Positions 6,920 through 15,388 are shown, counted from the stretch's first letter. The stretch: DNA of 16,915 nt from Methylotenera sp. (GCA_005791685.1 SXVG01000024.1:1-16915), one strand, 5' to 3'. The notes: a model not told the origin generated them from the letters alone. A program made the numbers and translations.

Positions 6920-7780
6920 TTAAGGCAACACGATGAAATCCAGCTCGCCGGCTTTCATGTCTGGCACCATCAAGACTTTTTCATCTTTAGTCAATGCGAT
7001 GTCCGCCGCCGATTGGTAAGTGGTGGCAATCGCCGTGACCTCACCGCTCATGTCCAAACGAAACACCTTGCCATTTTTCCAGTCGCTGACGTACATATTG
7101 CCGTTGGCATGGTGCACCAGCCCATCGCCGCCGCCAAAGCCTTGAGCAAGATCGGTCAACTGCTTACTTTTAAGCTGGTAGCTGTACAAAATACCGGAAG
7201 CAAAGTCCACGATCAACAGCACGTCACCGGTGTCGTCCATTAAGAGGCCATTAGGCGCCAAAATACGCTTATCTTGCTGGCCATTAATCAGCAAGCGCAC
7301 TTCACCCTGGGCATTAATTTGGTAAACCGCCCCGCCTTGGCCTTTTAAATCGCCGCTGTCACTGACGTATAAATTACCAACCAGGTCGGCCTCCAAGTCG
7401 TTTAAAAACAGCGGCTCCACCGGAAAGCCAGTGGCGGCGACAAAAACTTCCGCCTGACCTGCTTTAGGGCCGCTTAAGGCTATTTTTAAGATGCGCTTAT
7501 TGTCTGCCACGTATAAAAACTGACCTACGATGGCCAAGCCTTTGGGGTCATCCAAGCCTTTAGCAAACAGCTTGGCTTGGCCCTGCTCAATCACGCTGAT
7601 CTGACCATCGCCAGCCACGCCAAAGCCATTAATCTCGGACACGAAAATGCGACCATCACTGGCTTGCAACACCGATTCCGGCATTTTTAAACCGCTAATT
7701 TTCTGCGTATTCAACTCTGCCGCATGCGCCGCAGGTAGGAGTATCGTTAATAACAGCGCCAGTAAGCTATTTCTTGTCAT
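6920..7780 (-). CDS. Exported SMP-30/NHL-type beta-propeller protein
   Basis: A 286-residue protein with a signal peptide (MTRNSLLALLLTILLPAAHA|AE, cleavage near residue 20). The remainder is a beta-propeller with repeated blade signatures such as GRIFVSE, LNDLEADLVGNLYVSDSG, LAPNGLLMDDTGDVLLIVDF and GGGDGLVHHANGNMYVSDW. These resemble SMP-30/gluconolactonase and NHL proteins, whose metal site uses acidic and Asn residues in the funnel (the N/D of LNDLEAD and APNG segments are candidates). A lactonase or hydrolase activity is possible but not shown; a binding role is equally likely. Shine-Dalgarno AGGA lies 6 bases before the ATG. It begins 22 bases after the flavoprotein stop, which points to a shared periplasmic function. 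Confidence 0.85.
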   Translation of the reverse strand: MTRNSLLALLLTILLPAAHAAELNTQKISGLKMPESVLQASDGRIFVSEINGFGVAGDGQISVIEQGQAKLFAKGLDDPKGLAIVGQFLYVADNKRILKIALSGPKAGQAEVFVAATGFPVEPLFLNDLEADLVGNLYVSDSGDLKGQGGAVYQINAQGEVRLLINGQQDKRILAPNGLLMDDTGDVLLIVDFASGILYSYQLKSKQLTDLAQGFGGGDGLVHHANGNMYVSDWKNGKVFRLDMSGEVTAIATTYQSAADIALTKDEKVLMVPDMKAGELDFIVLP

Positions 7781-7802
7781 GGTCTATCCTGTGGTAGTTA
7801 AG

Positions 7803-9077
7803 TTAACTGAGCGTATCGGCCCAAATATTATTCGCCCAAGCATGGGCATAGCCGCCTTCTTTTTCATTGGGGCTAATGGAAACGCCGCCACCTTCAGCCG
7901 ACACCATCATTTTCTTGCCGGCATCGTAGCGGTAAACATTGGCCACGTGCATGGCGGCATGGTCGTTAATGAAGCTGTAACACGTGTTGGCAAACACCGG
8001 CGCCGCATCCGGCATATTGCCACTCATCAGTTGCACGATGGCGCTAGCGCAAACCTTGGCTTGATTGCTGGCCATGTGCGCTGATTTTGGCAGGCCCGCC
8101 GCCACGCTATCGCCTAACACGTGCACGTGCGGCACCCGTTTAGATTCATAGCTTAAAAAATTCACCTCACACCAGGGGTAGTCTTTTTCTGTCAACTCGG
8201 CCACCTGCGCTATTTTACCGGCCCGTTGCGGCGGAATAAAATTCAGCACATCGGCTTTGATACTGTCAAATTCGGTGCTCACCGTTTTAGTCGCGAGGTT
8301 TATATTGCTAATGGCGTTGTCTGGTCGGTAATCGATGATGCCAGCGTAGGTCTCATTAAACACTTTGCTAAATAAGCCTCTTTTGGAAATGATTTCCGCA
8401 TTGGCATCGAGCACAATCACCTTACTTTTGGCTTTGTGTTGCTTAAAATAACTGGCCACTTGGCAAGCACGCTCATAGGGCCCAGGTGGGCAACGATACG
8501 GCGCGACTGGCACGTTCATGACAAACACCCCACCGTCTGGCATGGCCTCTAGCTGCTGGCGTAAATTGACCGTTTGCCAACCGGCTTTCCAGGCGTGTGG
8601 CACTTGTTTTTGTGCGTCCATGCTGGCCAGCATCGGCCAGGCTTGGTAGTTAAAATCCACCCCGGGTGCCACGATCAATCGGTCGTAGCTGAGTGTGCCG
8701 CCCAGCATGGTGATTTTCTTAAGCGAAGCATCAATGGCGGTCACCGTGTCATGGCGAAATACCACGCCGTGGTTGGTTTTTAAAGCATCGTAGCCAAAGG
8801 TCAAGTCGTGTATGCTTTTACTGCCGCCTAAGACTAAATTGCTCATGGGGCAAGACACGAATTGGGCGCGAGCTTCCACCACAATGACTTCTATGGCGCC
8901 CATGCTCCATAGGCGTAAATACTTGGCCGCTGTGGCGCCAGCGTACCCCCCACCGACGATGACCACCCGTCCTAATGGCGGCTTTTTCGCTAAGGCCAAG
9001 ACTGGTTGGCTGGCGAGCAACAAGCCCGTTGCGCCCATGGCTTTGATGAAATCCCGCCTAGCAAAACCATCAGTCAT
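7803..9077 (-). CDS. fccB: Flavocytochrome c sulfide dehydrogenase flavoprotein subunit (FccB-like), TAT-exported
   Basis: A 424-residue FAD oxidoreductase. Residues 7-12 (RRDFIK) start a twin-arginine signal followed by a hydrophobic stretch to about residue 30, so the folded protein is exported. The FAD-binding motif is VIVGGGYAG (39-47). Further family hallmarks are FVSCPMSNLVLGG, PVAPYRCPPGPYERAC, HVHVLGD and NTCYSFIN. C196 and C366 match by context and spacing the redox disulfide pair of characterised FccB enzymes, as I recall that structure. The family oxidises sulfide to sulfur/polysulfide and passes electrons to a partner cytochrome. The start overlaps the cytochrome gene by 8 bases and has a strong GGAGG (9084-9088) 6 bases upstream. 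Other reduced-sulfur substrates are possible. Confidence 0.9.
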   Translation of the reverse strand: MTDGFARRDFIKAMGATGLLLASQPVLALAKKPPLGRVVIVGGGYAGATAAKYLRLWSMGAIEVIVVEARAQFVSCPMSNLVLGGSKSIHDLTFGYDALKTNHGVVFRHDTVTAIDASLKKITMLGGTLSYDRLIVAPGVDFNYQAWPMLASMDAQKQVPHAWKAGWQTVNLRQQLEAMPDGGVFVMNVPVAPYRCPPGPYERACQVASYFKQHKAKSKVIVLDANAEIISKRGLFSKVFNETYAGIIDYRPDNAISNINLATKTVSTEFDSIKADVLNFIPPQRAGKIAQVAELTEKDYPWCEVNFLSYESKRVPHVHVLGDSVAAGLPKSAHMASNQAKVCASAIVQLMSGNMPDAAPVFANTCYSFINDHAAMHVANVYRYDAGKKMMVSAEGGGVSISPNEKEGGYAHAWANNIWADTLS

Positions 9078-9486
9078 GGCTAGCCTCCAATTTTTGCGGC
9101 GTAACTGGCAAGCGAATGACCGGGAGTTGCTCAGAAAAATGCTTGGCCAGCCATTCGATCTCGATCAAGCTCAAGCCCCGGCTGTGTTGATGCATAATGG
9201 TGGCTTGACGGCTGCCATCCCTAAAGCCCAATAACTTCTCCAAAAGATCGTCACGCGTTCTACCGGCTAAAACCGGGTTGCTATCATCGGCTGATCTAGC
9301 ACCAGCAGGCACTACGGCGTTGCCCAGTGTGCCGTGGCAGACCGCGCAGGAAGCCGCCAAGGCGCGCACATGGACAGCCTGCTCAGCGCCAAAAACAAAA
9401 ACCTCATCGGCATGACCCAACATAGGCCACAGCGATGAGGTGATTAGGCTTAACCGCAAAAACCAATTAGACGATGTTGTTTTCAT
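9070..9486 (-). CDS. fccA: Exported monohaem cytochrome c, probable FccA-like partner subunit
   Basis: A 138-residue protein with an N-terminal signal peptide (hydrophobic residues 8-23, probable cleavage near GHA|DE at 26). The haem-binding motif CAVCH is at 47-51 and M98 in ATIMHQHSRGLS is the likely sixth ligand, giving a class I cytochrome. The QHSRG segment after the Met is typical of small sulfide-dehydrogenase cytochrome subunits. It is monohaem, unlike the dihaem subunit of purple sulfur bacteria. Its stop lies inside the start region of the FAD subunit, the usual arrangement for a two-subunit flavocytochrome. The ATG lacks a strong Shine-Dalgarno. It lies 29 bases after the small ankyrin gene. 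Confidence 0.85.
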   Translation of the reverse strand: MKTTSSNWFLRLSLITSSLWPMLGHADEVFVFGAEQAVHVRALAASCAVCHGTLGNAVVPAGARSADDSNPVLAGRTRDDLLEKLLGFRDGSRQATIMHQHSRGLSLIEIEWLAKHFSEQLPVIRLPVTPQKLEASHD

Positions 9487-9515
9487 CAGACCAATGGCGG
9501 CGCGGGGCGTTTAAC

Positions 9516-10004
9516 TTAGAAACAACGCTCGTCTAAACAGCCGTCTTCTTTAACGCCTAAGCTGGTCAACAACTCTACCATAGGCTTATCCACGGCGGCT
9601 TTTACCGCACGCAAAATAGACACGTCGGCTTTTAATTTAATATTGATGTCGGCACCGCTGGCAGCTAGCAATTTAACCATGTCGGCGTAGCCGTTAAATA
9701 CCGCTAGATGAAACGCCGTGTTATGCGATAGCGGATGGATGTAATCTAAATCGCCACCCTTGCTGACTAAATATTTCACGGTTTCTATTTGATTTTTATT
9801 GGCCGCCATTTGGATGGGTGACCAAGCAAACGATTTGTAGTTGGCATTTTTAATGTCCGCTTCTACGTATTTCTTCACTGTCTTCATGTCACCGCTGGTG
9901 ATGGCCTCAACAAACTCGATTGCATCGTCATCGGACACAGCGGCCATGGCATTCATAGAAAAACTTAAAACAAAAGCGGCTAACAAGGTATTCAAAAATT
10001 TCAT
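9516..10004 (-). CDS. Small exported ankyrin-repeat protein
   Basis: A 162-residue protein that begins MKFLNTLLAAFVLSFSMNAM and has a clear signal peptide cleaved near AMA|AVS (residue 21). Three to four ankyrin-like repeats follow (EAITSGDMKTVKKYVEADI, SPIQMAANKNQIETVKYLVSKGG, TAFHLAVFNGYADMVKLLAASGADI, SILRAVKAAVDKPMVELLTSLG). The C-terminal tail GCLDERCF carries two cysteines that could form a disulfide in the periplasm. The start at 10004 is preferred over a TTG five codons upstream because GGAG sits 9 bases before it. It lies between purL (38 bases) and the cytochrome gene (29 bases), which suggests a helper or binding role for the flavocytochrome module; that role is inference. Confidence 0.85.
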   Translation of the reverse strand: MKFLNTLLAAFVLSFSMNAMAAVSDDDAIEFVEAITSGDMKTVKKYVEADIKNANYKSFAWSPIQMAANKNQIETVKYLVSKGGDLDYIHPLSHNTAFHLAVFNGYADMVKLLAASGADINIKLKADVSILRAVKAAVDKPMVELLTSLGVKEDGCLDERCF

Positions 10005-10042
10005 GTTACTTTTCTCCAAGGTTGTTTTCTAACTTACATTGA

Positions 10043-13000
10043 CTAACTAATATGGCGTCTTGCATTGCGGAACATCCTAATCCAAGCACTGTCTTCATCG
10101 TCCCCGCAACGCTGCCAGGTATTTTGCACATTGCGTATGACCCGCTCAGGATGTGGCATCATAATACTAAATCGGCCGTCTGTGCTGGTTAATCCGGTTA
10201 CCCCTTGTGGCGAACCATTCGGGTTATACGGATAAGTCGTGGTTGGCATGGCAGCATGATCAATAAAACGCATGGTCACCAACTTATTGGCCAACAGGCC
10301 ATTGACTGCGCTCGCGTCAGAAAATTCCGCATAGCCTTCACCGTGTGCCACGGCAATCGGCATTTTGCTGCCAGCCATGCCTTTAAAGAATAAAGACGGA
10401 CTGTCCAACACTTCCACCATGGCCAAGCGCGCTTCAAACTGCTCGGATTGGTTGCGCACAAAATGCGGCCAATGCGCCGCACCTGGAATCAACTCACGCA
10501 AATTACTCATCATCTGGCAACCGTTACAAACCCCTAATGCAAAGCTGTCGGAACGGGCAAAAAAGGCCGCAAACTCATCGCGGGCACGGGCATTGAATAA
10601 AATAGACTTGGCCCAACCTTCGCCGGCACCCAACACATCCCCGTAAGAGAAGCCGCCACAAGCAACAAAGCCAGCGAAATCCGCCAGGCTAACCCTACCC
10701 GCAATCACGTCACTCATGTGCACGTCAAACGTGGCAAACCCGGCTCTATCAAACGAAGCCGCCATTTCCACCTGACCGTTCACGCCTTGCTCACGCAAAA
10801 TCGCCATCTTGGGTCGCGCGCCCGCATTGATATAAGGCGCGGCCACGTTGTCGTTCACATCAAAGCTTAATTCGCTAAATAAACCGCGGTTGTTCAGGTC
10901 TAAAATCTTGTCGTATTCTTGCTGCGCACATACCGGGTTATCACGCAGTTTTTGCATGCGGTAAGTGGTTTCCGACCACATGCGGTGCAAGTTAACACGG
11001 CTGTCGCTGAACACGGTTTTACCGTGCTGCTTGATCGCTATGCGCTCGCCCTGCACCACTTCCCCTATAACATGAGCCCAGCCATTAAACTGCGCGGCAA
11101 TCGCATCGGCATCAACGGCCGCCACTTGGATAACGGCGCCCAATTCTTCGTTGTATAAAATGCTGGCGATATCGCCGGATAAGGCAGACACATCGATTTG
11201 CAAGCCGCAATGACCGGCAAAAGCCATTTCAACTAAAGTCGTGAATAAACCACCGTCGGATCTATCGTGGTAAGCCAGCAATTGACCGGCCGCATTCAAG
11301 GCTTGTATGGTGTTGAAGAAATGCTTTAATTGCGACGCATCGTCTACATCCGGCGCCTCGTTGCCCAGTGCACCGTACACTTGCGCCAAACTGGAACCGC
11401 CCATGCGATTTTTACCGGCACCCAAGTCAATTAAAATCAACTTAGTATCGCCCTCGCTTTGCAATTGCGGGGTCAAGGTTTTACGCGCATCCGGTGTGGC
11501 GGCAAACGCCGTCACCACCAATGAGATAGGCGAAGTCACGGCTTTATCCAGTCCGTTTTCTTGCCACACGGTTTTCATGCTCATGGAGTCTTTGCCGACC
11601 GGGATGCTGATGCCCAACTCTGGGCACAAAGCCATGCCCACCGCTTTAACCGTGGCATACAGGGCAGCGTCTTCGCCGGCGTGACCGGCTGGCGCCATCC
11701 AGTTGGCGGACAATTTCAACTCGCTGATGTCGTCCACCAAGCAGGCCGCCATATTGGTCAGCGCTTCGCCTATGGCCATGCGTCCCGATGCCGGCGCATC
11801 GATCAAGGCCAAGGGCGCTTTTTCACCGATGGCAAAGGCTTCGCCGCAATAGGTTTCATAACCGGCCAAGGTCACAGCCACATCGGCCACCGGCACTTGC
11901 CATGGCCCGACCATTTGCTCGCGTGCCACCAATCCGGTCACAGAGCGGTCGCCTATGGTGATTAAAAAGGTTTTATCGGCCACGCCTGGCAAGCGCAACA
12001 CGCGTGCCGCGGCCTCTTGCAAATCAATGTTGGCGGTAACAAACGGGCTTAATTGACGGCTGGTGCTTTTAACATCGCGGGTCATCTTAGGCGGCTTGCC
12101 TAATAACACCGACATGTCCATGTCCACCGGCTTGTTCTCAAAATGGCTATCGGCCACCGTTAAATGGCGCTCTGCTGTGGCCACGCCGACCACGGCAAAC
12201 GGGCAGCGCTCGCGCTCGCAAATCGCTTTGAAGCGTGGCAAATCTTCTTGCAGTATAGCCATCACGTAACGCTCTTGCGCTTCGTTGCTCCATAATTCGC
12301 GTGGCGACATGCCCGGCTCTTCATTGTGCACGTCACGTAATTGGAAGGTCGCGCCCACGCCGGCATCGTTGACCAATTCAGGGAAGGCATTGGAAATACC
12401 GCCAGCACCGACATCGTGTATGCTCAAAATCGGGTTAGCCTCGCCCAATTGCCAGCAACGGTCTATCACTTCTTGCGCGCGTCGTTCTAATTCCGGGTTA
12501 CCGCGTTGCACCGAATCAAAATCCAGATTTTCCACGTTGCTGCCGGTGTCCATGCTGGACGCGGCACTGCCACCCAAACCGATCAACATGGCTGGGCCGC
12601 CTAATTGAATGAGGGCCGCGCCGGCAGGAATGGGGTTCTTTTTAGCATGCTGGGCGGAAATATTGCCTATGCCGCCGGCCAACATAATCGGCTTATGGTA
12701 GCCGCGCATTTCGGCTTGGCCATTGGCATCCACACTGGCCAATTCAAAGCTACGGAAATAGCCGGCAATGTTAGGACGACCGAACTCGTTGCTGTAGGCG
12801 GCGCCACCTAAAGGACCGTCTATCATGATTTGGAACGGCGAAGCGATTCGTCCCGGCTTGCCGTAAGCGGCTTGCTCCCAAGGTTGAATGAAATCAGGGA
12901 TAGCCAAATTGGACACCGAAAAACCGCTTAAACCGGCTTTAGGTTTAGAGCCACTGCCGGTGGCGCCTTCGTCACGAATCTCGCCGCCGGCCCCGGTCGC

Positions 13001-13981
13001 CGCACCGGCAAAAGGAGAAATCGCGGTAGGATGGTTATGCGTTTCCACCTTCATCAAGTAATGCATCTCTTCTTCGACAAAGCGGTATGCACCGTCCGCG
13101 GTCGGATAGAAACGTTCGGTTTTAGTGCCCGGCGCATGGCCCGCGACTATTGAAGAATTGTCCGAGTAAGCGACCACGGTCTTGCCGGGGTTGAGTTTGT
13201 GCGTATTGCGTATCATGGCAAACAAAGACAGGTCTTGCACTTGGCCATCTATCACCCAATCGGCATTGAAAATTTTATGGCGGCAATGCTCGGAGTTGGC
13301 TTGGGCAAACATCATCAATTCGACATCGGTGGGATTGCGCGCAATTTTAATGAAGTTATCGAACAAATAATCCACTTCATCGGGCGATAAGGCCAAGCCC
13401 ATGTCGGCATTGGCTTTCTCCAGCGCCGCTTTACCGCCTTGCAATAGATCCACACGGCCTAATGGCTTAGGGCTATCGCTATGGAAGAGCTGCTCGGCGT
13501 CTTGCAGATGGGCAAACACACCTTCGGTCATGCGGTCGTGTATCAGCGGTAACAATAACTGACGCTCCGCTGGCGTCAAGGCTTGCCCGTTGACCGTTTG
13601 CACGTAATAAGCCACACCACGCTCCACCCTTTGCACTTCGGGCAAACCGCAATGCTGAACGATGTCGGTCGCGCGCGATGCCCAAGGCGAGATGGTGCCT
13701 ATGCGCGGCAACACCAAGAAAAATTCCCCGGTCGGGTCTTCGGCTGGCAACTGCGGACCGTAGGTCAACACCTGCTCCAACCTTGCTTGCTGCGCCGCGT
13801 TTAAAGCCGCGTCTTTAGTCCAAATGAAATGCCTAAACTCCGCATACAAATGCTGGATATTGCTGCCGGACGCGCCCGCTTTGGCTTGCAAGCTGGCCAA
13901 GATTTTATCAATGCGAAATGGGGATAAAGCTGCGCTGCCACGCAGACTAAGCATAGGGGTTTGAGCGTGAGTTGAAGTCAT
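10043..13981 (-). CDS. purL: Phosphoribosylformylglycinamidine synthase (FGAM synthetase), large single-chain type
   Basis: A 1312-residue cytoplasmic enzyme converting FGAR, glutamine and ATP to FGAM in purine synthesis. The order is a PurS-like N-terminal region, two FGAM synthetase half-domains (for example MKVETHNHPTAISPF, DEGATGSGSK, SIHDVGAGGISNAFPELV, IPVGKDSMSMKT) and a C-terminal glutaminase. The glutaminase triad is C1152 (GVCNGCQMM), H1277 and E1279 (MMPHPERV), a constant offset of 17 from the E. coli residues as I recall them. The first codon is uncertain: M1 at 13981 and M10 at 13954 (MLSLRGSAALSPFRI, which aligns with the family start) both lack a Shine-Dalgarno. A minus-strand extended -10 lies upstream. 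Confidence 0.97.
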   Translation of the reverse strand: MTSTHAQTPMLSLRGSAALSPFRIDKILASLQAKAGASGSNIQHLYAEFRHFIWTKDAALNAAQQARLEQVLTYGPQLPAEDPTGEFFLVLPRIGTISPWASRATDIVQHCGLPEVQRVERGVAYYVQTVNGQALTPAERQLLLPLIHDRMTEGVFAHLQDAEQLFHSDSPKPLGRVDLLQGGKAALEKANADMGLALSPDEVDYLFDNFIKIARNPTDVELMMFAQANSEHCRHKIFNADWVIDGQVQDLSLFAMIRNTHKLNPGKTVVAYSDNSSIVAGHAPGTKTERFYPTADGAYRFVEEEMHYLMKVETHNHPTAISPFAGAATGAGGEIRDEGATGSGSKPKAGLSGFSVSNLAIPDFIQPWEQAAYGKPGRIASPFQIMIDGPLGGAAYSNEFGRPNIAGYFRSFELASVDANGQAEMRGYHKPIMLAGGIGNISAQHAKKNPIPAGAALIQLGGPAMLIGLGGSAASSMDTGSNVENLDFDSVQRGNPELERRAQEVIDRCWQLGEANPILSIHDVGAGGISNAFPELVNDAGVGATFQLRDVHNEEPGMSPRELWSNEAQERYVMAILQEDLPRFKAICERERCPFAVVGVATAERHLTVADSHFENKPVDMDMSVLLGKPPKMTRDVKSTSRQLSPFVTANIDLQEAAARVLRLPGVADKTFLITIGDRSVTGLVAREQMVGPWQVPVADVAVTLAGYETYCGEAFAIGEKAPLALIDAPASGRMAIGEALTNMAACLVDDISELKLSANWMAPAGHAGEDAALYATVKAVGMALCPELGISIPVGKDSMSMKTVWQENGLDKAVTSPISLVVTAFAATPDARKTLTPQLQSEGDTKLILIDLGAGKNRMGGSSLAQVYGALGNEAPDVDDASQLKHFFNTIQALNAAGQLLAYHDRSDGGLFTTLVEMAFAGHCGLQIDVSALSGDIASILYNEELGAVIQVAAVDADAIAAQFNGWAHVIGEVVQGERIAIKQHGKTVFSDSRVNLHRMWSETTYRMQKLRDNPVCAQQEYDKILDLNNRGLFSELSFDVNDNVAAPYINAGARPKMAILREQGVNGQVEMAASFDRAGFATFDVHMSDVIAGRVSLADFAGFVACGGFSYGDVLGAGEGWAKSILFNARARDEFAAFFARSDSFALGVCNGCQMMSNLRELIPGAAHWPHFVRNQSEQFEARLAMVEVLDSPSLFFKGMAGSKMPIAVAHGEGYAEFSDASAVNGLLANKLVTMRFIDHAAMPTTTYPYNPNGSPQGVTGLTSTDGRFSIMMPHPERVIRNVQNTWQRCGDDEDSAWIRMFRNARRHIS

Positions 13982-14020
13982 GAAATTGGGCTAAAAAATA
14001 AGGGCAATGGCGAAAGCTGA

Positions 14021-14029
14021 ATTCTACCA
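14021..14029 (-). promoter_or_regulatory. Extended -10 promoter for purL
   Basis: Reading leftwards, TGGTAGAAT (TGn followed by TAGAAT) ends 39 bases before the purL ATG, giving a leader of about 33 bases. No -35 match is seen at the proper distance, which is common for extended -10 promoters. The REP-like pair lies immediately upstream. Confidence 0.5.
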
Positions 14030-14038
14030 GATAGCAGG

Positions 14039-14091
14039 GTGCTAGCGCGACCTTGAGCAGACAAAAAACACCCCAAATGGGCCGCTCCTAC
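14039..14091. repeat. Degenerate inverted REP-like pair upstream of purL and fic
   Basis: GCTAGCGCGA at 14041-14050 is identical to part of the repeat at 15412-15421. The reverse-complement head GTAGGAGCGGCCC (14079-14091, minus strand) matches the head of the repeat at 15449-15473. Together they look like a decayed inverted REP doublet, lying between the purL promoter and the fic promoter region. The rest of the 288-bp purL-fic gap is AT-rich and holds only the fic promoter and the repeats described separately. Confidence 0.6.
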
Positions 14092-14126
14092 ATATACCCG
14101 TCGGGATGATTACTAAATAATTAAAA

Positions 14127-14154
14127 TGAGCCGCAAAATCAAAAATACGGCTCA
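14127..14154. promoter_or_regulatory. Inverted repeat upstream of fic promoter
   Basis: TGAGCCG (14127-14133) and CGGCTCA (14148-14154) are perfect 7-bp arms around a 14-base AT-rich spacer. The site ends 4 bases before the proposed -35 box of fic, so it may be an operator. A terminator for an upstream transcript is unlikely because the neighbouring gene is divergent and no T-run follows. Confidence 0.4.
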
Positions 14155-14158
14155 CAAA

Positions 14159-14188
14159 TTGACCAAAAACGCACTTTAAGGGTATTTT
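14159..14188 (+). promoter_or_regulatory. Candidate sigma-70 promoter for fic
   Basis: TTGACC (14159-14164) and TATTTT (14183-14188) are separated by 18 bases. This would start transcription near 14195, about 75 bases before the chosen ATG, in a leader carrying the CGGTGA repeats. Confidence 0.5.
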
Positions 14189-14283
14189 GCGGTGATTAGC
14201 GCCAATATTTACCGTATTTTTTGCGGTGATTATATTGACTATGCGGTGAATACGCAGTTTAATGGACGAATGAAAAACGGTGA
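14182..14283 (+). repeat. Regularly spaced direct repeats (CGGTGA) upstream of and into fic
   Basis: GTATTTTGCGGTGATTA (14182-14198) recurs as GTATTTTTTGCGGTGATTA (14214-14232). A third TGCGGTGAATA (14242-14252) and a fourth CGGTGAATA (14278-14286, within fic) follow. The CGGTGA cores begin at 14190, 14224, 14244 and 14278, with spacings of 34, 20 and 34 bases. The first two are followed by TTA and the last two by ATA. This may be a multi-site operator. Confidence 0.5.
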
Positions 14284-15388
14284 ATATTTATACGTATGGC
14301 AATCTAAGGACTGGCCCCATTGGCGATATAACGCTCAAAGCCTCATGCCCGCCATTGCCGAAGTCCATCGCGCCCAAGGCTACCTGATTGGGCGCATGCG
14401 CGATCAAGGAATGCATTCGCAGATTGAAGCCAGCCTTAGAGCACTGACTGAGGATGTGCTTAAAACCAGCGAAATTGAAGGCGAGTATTTGGATGCAGAA
14501 ACCGTCCGTTCATCCATCGCAAGAAAACTTGGGGTTGATATCGGCGCAATCATGCCAGCTGACCGAAATGTGGATGGTGTGGTAGAAATGGTGTTGGATG
14601 CAAGCAACTTGCATGCCACACCGCTTACTGCTGAAAGACTACAAGCTTGGCATGCCGGGCTATTTCCAACAGGACAAAGTGGCATGACGGCTATCCGGGT
14701 GGGGGCATGGCGTGATGATGCCGATGGCATCATGCAAGTCGTGTCAGGCCCGATTCATAAAAGGAAAGTGCATTACCAAGCGCCGCCGGCCAATCGGCTA
14801 AATAAAGACATGTCGGAATTTCTAGCTTGGTATGAGAACACTCATGATCATGACCCCATAATTAAAGCAGGTTTAGCTCATTTGTGGTTTGTGACCATCC
14901 ACCCTTTTGACGATGGCAATGGACGTATTGCCCGCGCCATCGGCGACATGTCACTGGCTCGCGCGGATCAAAGTACACAGCGGTTTTATAGCCTATCCGC
15001 TCAGATTCAAAAAGAGCGCAGAGAGTATTACGATCTCTTGGAGAAAACCCAAAAAGGTAACCTCGATGCCACGGAGTGGCTATCTTGGTTCTTGGACTGC
15101 TTGCTTCGCGCACTCGCGGAAGCGGATCAAGCACTGAATATGGTTTTAGTTAAAGCCAACTTCTGGCGACTATGGGCTGGCACGCCATTTAATGCAAGAC
15201 AGATCAAAGTGCTTAACCGAATGTTAGATGGATTTGATGGCAAGCTAAGCAACAAAAAATGGGCGGCTATAGGTAAATGTTCATCCGATACAGCGCTAAG
15301 AGACATCACCGACTTAGTCGCTCGCGGTGTATTGCAACGTGCAGAATCAGCAGGACGAAGTACAAGCTACCTTTTAAAATCGGCATAA
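14270..15388 (+). CDS. Fic family protein, class II AMP transferase with DUF4172 and winged-helix domains
   Basis: The 372-residue protein has three parts. An N-terminal DUF4172 region (residues 1 to about 80; YVWQSKDWPHWRYNAQSL) contains the inhibitory motif TSEIEG (66-71, Glu70). The Fic core has the catalytic HPFDDGNGRIAR (211-222, His211) and the flap segment IRVGAWRDD near 142-150. A C-terminal winged helix follows from about residue 305 (NARQIKVLNRMLDGF to STSYLL). Fic enzymes transfer AMP to hydroxyl side chains; class II members are held inactive by the Glu. The target is unknown. I chose the ATG at 14270 because it places the conserved tryptophan motif at the start; a GTG at 14192 would add 26 unrelated residues. 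No antitoxin gene is adjacent. The final TAA lies in a repeat shared with the sucCD element. Confidence 0.92.
   Translation: MKNGEYLYVWQSKDWPHWRYNAQSLMPAIAEVHRAQGYLIGRMRDQGMHSQIEASLRALTEDVLKTSEIEGEYLDAETVRSSIARKLGVDIGAIMPADRNVDGVVEMVLDASNLHATPLTAERLQAWHAGLFPTGQSGMTAIRVGAWRDDADGIMQVVSGPIHKRKVHYQAPPANRLNKDMSEFLAWYENTHDHDPIIKAGLAHLWFVTIHPFDDGNGRIARAIGDMSLARADQSTQRFYSLSAQIQKERREYYDLLEKTQKGNLDATEWLSWFLDCLLRALAEADQALNMVLVKANFWRLWAGTPFNARQIKVLNRMLDGFDGKLSNKKWAAIGKCSSDTALRDITDLVARGVLQRAESAGRSTSYLLKSA

Noticed and set aside
10919..11965. Several plus-strand frames of 80-134 codons inside purL
   Set aside because: They lie antisense to strongly conserved PurL sequence, and the compositional bias of the coding strand explains them.
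14192..14269. N-terminal extension of Fic from GTG at 14192
   Set aside because: The 26 extra residues do not resemble the family, the segment is the repeat-bearing leader, and the proposed transcription start lies within it.
14862..15134. Minus-strand 90-codon frame inside fic as a possible antitoxin
   Set aside because: It covers the conserved Fic catalytic motif in antisense, has no recognisable antitoxin motif and no start signals; class II Fic proteins carry their own inhibitory helix.
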